Origin: Christiangramia sp. | GTDB taxonomy: Bacteria; Bacteroidota; Bacteroidia; Flavobacteriales; Flavobacteriaceae | DNA: 10,184 nt | Direction: 5' to 3' | Assembly: GCA_024635735.1 (NCBI GenBank) | Contig: JAGXII010000035.1 | Span: forward strand, 1-10,184 | Shown: positions 7,358 through 10,184 of the stretch, one piece after another | How the letters are laid out: every line of letters begins with the position of its first letter | How positions within the stretch are numbered: position 1 is the stretch's first letter | Notes under the pieces: generated by a model | Told to the model about the DNA's origin: nothing | Databases searched by the model: none | Seen by the model: the letters and a program-made list of their open reading frames with translations, nothing else | Position numbers and translations under genes: made by a program

Positions 7358-7386
7358 AGCGCTATTTTTAACGTTGCGATAGCGCT
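7358..7386 (-). repeat. Inverted repeat spanning the stop codon of the SGNH hydrolase gene
   Basis: AGCGCTAT (7358-7365) and ATAGCGCT (7379-7386) are perfect 8-base arms around a 13-base loop that contains the TAA stop (7368-7370). The core AGCGCT is itself palindromic. No T-run follows on the minus strand, so this is not a standard terminator; it may be a 3'-end stability hairpin or chance. Confidence 0.4.
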
Positions 7387-8063
7387 TTATTTATAGCTTC
7401 TTTAACCAGAGGTTCCATTACATCAAATCCTGCCGAATTGGGATGTACACCATCTTCTGAATATTTCTTGGGAAGTCCCATTCTTTCATCCTTCATGGCA
7501 TTAAAATAATCGAGGTAAACATATCCATGCTCCTGCGCGTAATTTTTAAGCCATGCATTGATCTTTGCAATCTTCTCTACAGGCTCTAAACCGGGTCGCC
7601 ATGGATAATCATAAACGGGAAGGATAGAGGAGAGGACCACTTCAATATTATTGGCGCTGGCCAGTTGTGCCATGGATTTAAAATTATCGGTAATCATTTT
7701 AACCGATGAAAAACCGGTATTTCCGGCAATATCATTTGTTCCGGCAAGGATAACCACTACTTTCGGTTTAAGATCTATAACGTCCTGCTGAAACCTTAAT
7801 AACATCTGCGGAGTGGTTTGCCCGCTAATGCCGCGTCCCAGGTAACTATTTTCTGTGAAAAATCCGGGATGCATGTTCGCCCAGCCTTCGGTAATTGAGT
7901 TGCCCATAAACACAACTTCTGGAGGAGAACTTATCTTTTCATTGGCTTCCCTGTATTTTTTAAGATTAGGCCAGTCCTGACTCATTAGTTCGGGGTATTT
8001 TTCTTTTTGTGCAAAAAGTGAGAGTGAGAATAAGATAATAAATAGGGGTAAAAAAGTTTTCAT
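7368..8063 (-). CDS. Secreted SGNH/GDSL-family hydrolase (acylhydrolase or esterase)
   Basis: 231 residues. A Sec signal peptide covers about residues 1-18 (K2, hydrophobic 4-17, likely cut after FA), so the enzyme is exported. SGNH blocks appear in order: block I VFMGNSITEG (51-60) with nucleophile S56 (GNS instead of GDS), block II GRGISGQTT (77-84) with oxyanion glycine, block III AGTNDI with N110, and block V DGVHPNSAGF with D204 and H207. The complete triad and oxyanion residues suggest an active esterase. The sequence is of the PAF-acetylhydrolase-like type common in Bacteroidota, which often removes acyl groups from carbohydrates or lipids; the substrate cannot be told here. The start is ATG. 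No convincing TAnnTTTG promoter is seen upstream. The M28 peptidase gene follows on the same strand, which suggests a pair of envelope or periplasmic hydrolases. Confidence 0.9.
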   Translation of the reverse strand: MKTFLPLFIILFSLSLFAQKEKYPELMSQDWPNLKKYREANEKISSPPEVVFMGNSITEGWANMHPGFFTENSYLGRGISGQTTPQMLLRFQQDVIDLKPKVVVILAGTNDIAGNTGFSSVKMITDNFKSMAQLASANNIEVVLSSILPVYDYPWRPGLEPVEKIAKINAWLKNYAQEHGYVYLDYFNAMKDERMGLPKKYSEDGVHPNSAGFDVMEPLVKEAINKALSQR

Positions 8064-8141
8064 TTAAAATAATTTAAGAATGTTGAAATTTAAGCAGATA
8101 GAAAAGATATAAAAAAAGCTTTGAAAAACTTTTAAATATAG

Positions 8142-8173
8142 TTGTGGTAAATTAGAAAAGCTTATTATATTTG
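8142..8173 (+). promoter_or_regulatory. Promoter of tRNA-Ser
   Basis: TTG (8142-8144), exactly 21 bases, then TATATTTG (8166-8173) is a full match to the Bacteroidota housekeeping promoter. The tRNA begins 12 bases after the -7 box, giving a leader of only a few bases. This is the best promoter in the window and a strong taxonomic clue. Confidence 0.85.
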
Positions 8174-8184
8174 CATCCGCTAAT

Positions 8185-8269
8185 GGAGAAATGGCAGAGT
8201 GGTCGAATGCGGCAGTCTTGAAAACTGTTGAGGGTCACACCTCCGGGGGTTCGAATCCCTCTTTCTCCG
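8185..8269 (+). tRNA. tRNA-Ser (anticodon UGA)
   Basis: An 85-base class II tRNA. The acceptor GGAGAAA (8185-8191) pairs with TTTCTCC (8262-8268), with discriminator G at 8269. The D arm is GTGGTCGAATGCGGC-like. The anticodon stem GCAGT/ACTGT encloses loop CTTGAAA, giving anticodon TGA at 8219-8221. A long variable arm follows, as expected for serine, then a T arm with GGTTCGAATCC. The 3' CCA is not encoded. It reads UCA and wobble UCN codons. It has its own promoter and terminator and probably served as the insertion site for the degraded element on its 3' side. Confidence 0.97.
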
Positions 8270-8274
8270 CAAAG

Positions 8275-8304
8275 AAAACCCGCAATGAAAATTGCGGGTT
8301 TTTT
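8275..8304 (+). terminator. Intrinsic terminator of tRNA-Ser
   Basis: A perfect 12-bp stem AAAACCCGCAAT / ATTGCGGGTTTT with a GAAA tetraloop (8287-8290) is followed by a T-rich tract to about 8310. It starts six bases after the tRNA end. The integrase remnant begins just beyond it. Confidence 0.93.
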
Positions 8305-8331
8305 GTTTTTCTGAAGTCCCTGGAGCGTACT

Positions 8332-8538
8332 CCAAAGGGCGAAAAAAATCTGACCTTCCACCTGGCACGGCATACTTTTGTCACAACTGTGACCCTTTTG
8401 AATGGTGTACCCATAGAGTCCGTTAGTAAAATGTTAGGGCATAAAAATTTAAAAACTACGCAACATTATGCGAAAATTCTAGATCAAAAAGTGAGTGAAG
8501 ATATGCTTGCGTTAAGATCAAGGTTGCAGAAGCTATAA
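8332..8538 (+). pseudogene. C-terminal remnant of a tyrosine recombinase (phage/ICE-type integrase)
   Basis: About 66 residues survive out of a family length of roughly 300-450. They hold the end of the catalytic domain: NLTFHLARHTF with the H-x-x-R pair, NGVPIESVSKMLGHKN with the third catalytic His, and TTQHYAKI with the nucleophilic Tyr. The N-terminal arm and SAM-like domains and the first catalytic Arg are absent. The frame runs back openly through the terminator and tRNA, but that part is not protein-like, so the true 5' end is lost somewhere between about 8311 and 8340. The tail matches the integrase type common in Bacteroidota conjugative elements, by recollection. It cannot be catalytic alone. 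The reading frame is otherwise clean, so the loss may be fairly recent. Confidence 0.85.
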
Positions 8539-8644
8539 TTGGTAGGGTTTATTTCCGTGTATTTAGTGAAAAAGAAATTATATAAATTTAACTCCTATTT
8601 AATTGAGAAAGAATATACCGATATAGTTTTATCTAAAATTAATA

Positions 8645-8863
8645 TTAGGTTGTTGGCTGCAGTTCTGGCATTGCAGTCATCTTACCATTTTTTGACTTTC
8701 CTAAAACGAGTACATCTTTGCTTTCTTTATATTCTTCTATGGCCTGCAATAATTGCTTTTCAGTATCCCTTCGGATTTTGATGCCTTTACTCTTATTTTT
8801 ATTACGGACTTCTATATAATATCCGTCTCTTAGATCTTTTGGTTTTGTTGAAGGTCGTCCCAT
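8645..8863 (-). CDS. Small conserved basic protein of unknown function
   Basis: 72 residues starting with ATG. Composition is protein-like and rich in Lys/Arg. The N-terminus MGRPSTKPKD carries a GRP core like an AT-hook. Next come a probable beta hairpin (GYYIEVRNK...GIKIRRD, 14-33), then a helix (TEKQLLQAIEEYKESKD, 34-50), then VLVLGKSKNGK. I recall near-identical short hypothetical proteins in other flavobacteria, unverified. No signal or membrane segment is seen. A nucleic-acid-binding role is only a guess from charge and the GRP core. It lies convergent to the integrase stub and downstream of the lacZ fragment on the same strand, inside the putative island scar. The tail after GKSKNGK looks less constrained and may be a local addition. 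No clear promoter was found. Confidence 0.7.
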   Translation of the reverse strand: MGRPSTKPKDLRDGYYIEVRNKNKSKGIKIRRDTEKQLLQAIEEYKESKDVLVLGKSKNGKMTAMPELQPTT

Positions 8864-8987
8864 GGCTTATTTTTTATTTAAATGTAGCAAGGCTTACGAT
8901 TATAATCATAAAAAATGAATAACATGATTCTATAATTATTCAAGTTTATTAATCTATGTCAATAATGAGATTAAAATTTAATTAAAC

Positions 8988-10010
8988 TTATCTCTTCAGG
9001 TAAGGTTTAATAATGAACCTATATGAGTAAGATTTTGGGGGAATAGTATATTCGTCATGTACCGGTCTTCCCCATGAAGTATCACCGCCAACGCCCATTT
9101 GTTTAAAATCTATATTTAATCGAGTAAAATCTTTTATTTCAATGTCTGCTCCATGTTTAGAACTAACAGGCACTAAACCAGAAGCAGACTTAGCACCATT
9201 TGTACCTGGACTGTATTCGAGCTGTTCAATATTAAAAGGCCAGACACTACCATTTAATAGGTTTTTATTTCCCGAAATTTTTATCCCTACAGTATCAGAA
9301 TTTAAGCTCATCCATCTAACTTCTGTCCTATTGCCCGTTTCTTGGGGCCTTGGATATCTGTGAATTGTTTTTTCTACAGGTAAGGACCAGATGCCCGTTT
9401 TTCCACTGAGCTTTCGATCTGCATAAGTTTCGTGAGGGCCAAGTCCAAACCATTCGAACATACTGAACTTTTGCGGTAGGATCATATACATTCCAATTCT
9501 TGGGATTAATGGAGCATCTTTTTTTACGTTTCTTAGATGATAATCTACCTCTAAACTTCCTTTATTATTCAAAAGGTAATCTATTTCTATTTCGTCTATT
9601 GCATTTTTTGGTAGATATTTTACGGAATAAGAGATACCTTTATCTGACTTAACTGGTTTTTTAAGTAATTTAACTGTAATGAATTCGGTTGCCGTTTTCC
9701 AAGGTTTGGCCCATTCCTGCATATTATTTCCCAGGTCATTATAGGTAGGTGCTCTCCAGAAATTAGGTTTAATAGAATTTTCGGTAATTAGTTCTTTATT
9801 AAATTTCCAGGTTTGGATTCCACCGGTTCTTTGATCAATCGTAATTTCTGATTGGCCATTTTTTAAAATAAATGAATTATTTCGGGAGGAAATATCTAGG
9901 TTACTGGCCGTCAAAGTCGAATCATCTGGAAGCATTGAATAATTCATAGGAAATTCCTTAAAACCGATTTCATGATGCTCTGGGATTAAATTGGCGTTTG
10001 ATTTTTCCAA
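8988..10010 (-). pseudogene. C-terminal third of a GH2 beta-galactosidase (LacZ domain 5), N-terminus missing
   Basis: 340 codons matching the end of domain 4 (HHEIGFKEFPM, 12-22) and a whole LacZ domain 5 ('small chain'): PNFWRAPTYNDLGN (82-95), EWFGLGPHETYADRK (186-200), RPQETGNRTEVRW (221-233) and GVGGDTSWG (306-314), where W313 matches the LacZ substrate-stacking Trp. Full-length enzymes have about 1,000 residues; the nucleophile and acid/base domain is absent, so this alone cannot cleave lactose. The sequence back to the in-frame TGA (10047-10049) has no ATG; TTG at 10008-10010 is the nominal start. No LacZ-like sequence was found further upstream in other frames. The loop at 88-92 reads PTYND where PTDND is usual. 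The alternative is a free-standing small subunit like LacM of lactobacilli (about 320 residues), but no large-subunit gene is visible. Confidence 0.8.
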
Positions 10011-10141
10011 TAATTTAAACAGTACTACGTAATCCTCATTTTTATTTCATTACACTTATTTCCCGGTTCACCCATAACTTACTTTTATAAAACACTCATT
10101 ATAAGTATATTAGCATTATAATAATTAAAAAAACAAAACCT

Positions 10142-10184
10142 ATGAACCCTATCTTATCTTCCGAAGTAATTAAAAATAATCCTA
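10142..10184 (+). CDS. Possible start of a plus-strand gene, cut by window end
   Basis: ATG at 10142 follows an A-rich leader typical of this genome and opens 14 codons reading MNPILSSEVIKNNP with no stop before the window ends. The product cannot be recognised. No clear TAnnTTTG promoter was found in the AT-rich 130 bases upstream. If real, it is divergent from the lacZ fragment and may mark the far side of the island scar. Confidence 0.4.
   Translation, partial: MNPILSSEVIKNNP

Larger units (their letters stand above)
8311..10013. mobile_element. Probable scar of a decayed integrative element or genomic island at tRNA-Ser
   Basis: Directly behind a tRNA gene lie a tyrosine-recombinase stub missing its N-terminus, a small orphan gene, and a beta-galactosidase fragment missing its N-terminus. 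Intergenic stretches here look more AT-rich than those to the left. Both gene fragments are cut at their outward-facing 5' ends, so the present block may be what several deletions left behind. I found no duplicate of the tRNA 3' end in the window, so no attachment-site pair can be shown and the borders are approximate. Confidence 0.4.

Noticed and set aside
8191..8340. Plus-strand open frame starting inside the tRNA and leading into the integrase stub
   Set aside because: The ATG lies in the acceptor/D region of the tRNA and the frame crosses its terminator. Only the part after about 8332 is integrase-like.
8152..8373. Minus-strand frames of 62-73 codons opposite the tRNA, reading like GIRTPGG...
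   Set aside because: They are antisense to tRNA-Ser and its terminator. Translations of this kind are well-known false protein calls from tRNA-Ser genes.
8539..8781. Plus-strand frame of 80 codons with hydrophobic stretches
   Set aside because: It is mostly antisense to the small basic protein gene, has no recognisable motif, and begins right at the integrase stop.
9142..9363. Plus-strand frame of 73 codons opposite the LacZ fragment
   Set aside because: Antisense to conserved LacZ domain 5 motifs.
8538..10184. Search for a second copy of the tRNA-Ser 3' end as attachment site
   Set aside because: No matching stretch was seen, so no attachment pair is claimed; it may lie outside the window or have been lost.
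1..10184. CRISPR array, phage-defence module, complete insertion sequence, riboswitch
   Set aside because: No regularly spaced repeats, no transposase, no defence-gene signature and no recognisable riboswitch core were found on either strand.

Overview
The window looks like chromosomal DNA of a marine-type Flavobacteriaceae bacterium (phylum Bacteroidota), close to Gramella/Christiangramia, Salegentibacter or Zunongwangia. This is inferred from AT-rich composition, Bacteroidota promoters (TTG, about 21-23 bases, TAnnTTTG), little use of Shine-Dalgarno sites, and the flavobacterial flavour of nearly every protein. The species cannot be fixed from sequence alone.

Left half (1-5335, minus strand): five co-directional genes that probably form one operon read right to left from a promoter at 5352-5385. 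In transcription order they are a Gfo/Idh/MocA oxidoreductase, a 3-hydroxybutyryl-CoA dehydrogenase, a DUF1015 protein, the PLP-homeostasis protein YggS, and a DnaQ-type exonuclease fused to a GIY-YIG nuclease domain with a UvrC-like four-cysteine motif, which is cut by the window edge. A symmetric 60-base REP-like palindrome lies between the first two genes. The gene set is housekeeping (redox and acyl-CoA metabolism, cofactor homeostasis, DNA repair), with no single obvious pathway.

Middle (5336-8063): divergently transcribed pcm (protein-L-isoaspartate methyltransferase, plus strand) faces two minus-strand genes for exported hydrolases, an SGNH/GDSL esterase and an M28-family lipoprotein peptidase. 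A strong bidirectional terminator separates pcm from the peptidase.

Right part (8064-10184): a tRNA-Ser(UGA) gene with a textbook promoter and terminator is followed at once by the C-terminal stub of a tyrosine recombinase. Then come a small conserved-looking basic protein and the C-terminal third of a GH2 beta-galactosidase with no catalytic region and no ATG. The simplest reading is the scar of a decayed integrative element or genomic island at the tRNA gene. A new plus-strand gene may begin at 10142.

Three intact genes (the exonuclease, DUF1015 and pcm) have TTG as their only plausible start, because an in-frame stop lies just upstream with no ATG between. I see no CRISPR array, complete transposon, rRNA or convincing new defence system. 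The most interesting items are the exonuclease/GIY-YIG/four-Cys fusion, the REP-like palindrome and the tRNA-linked island scar.
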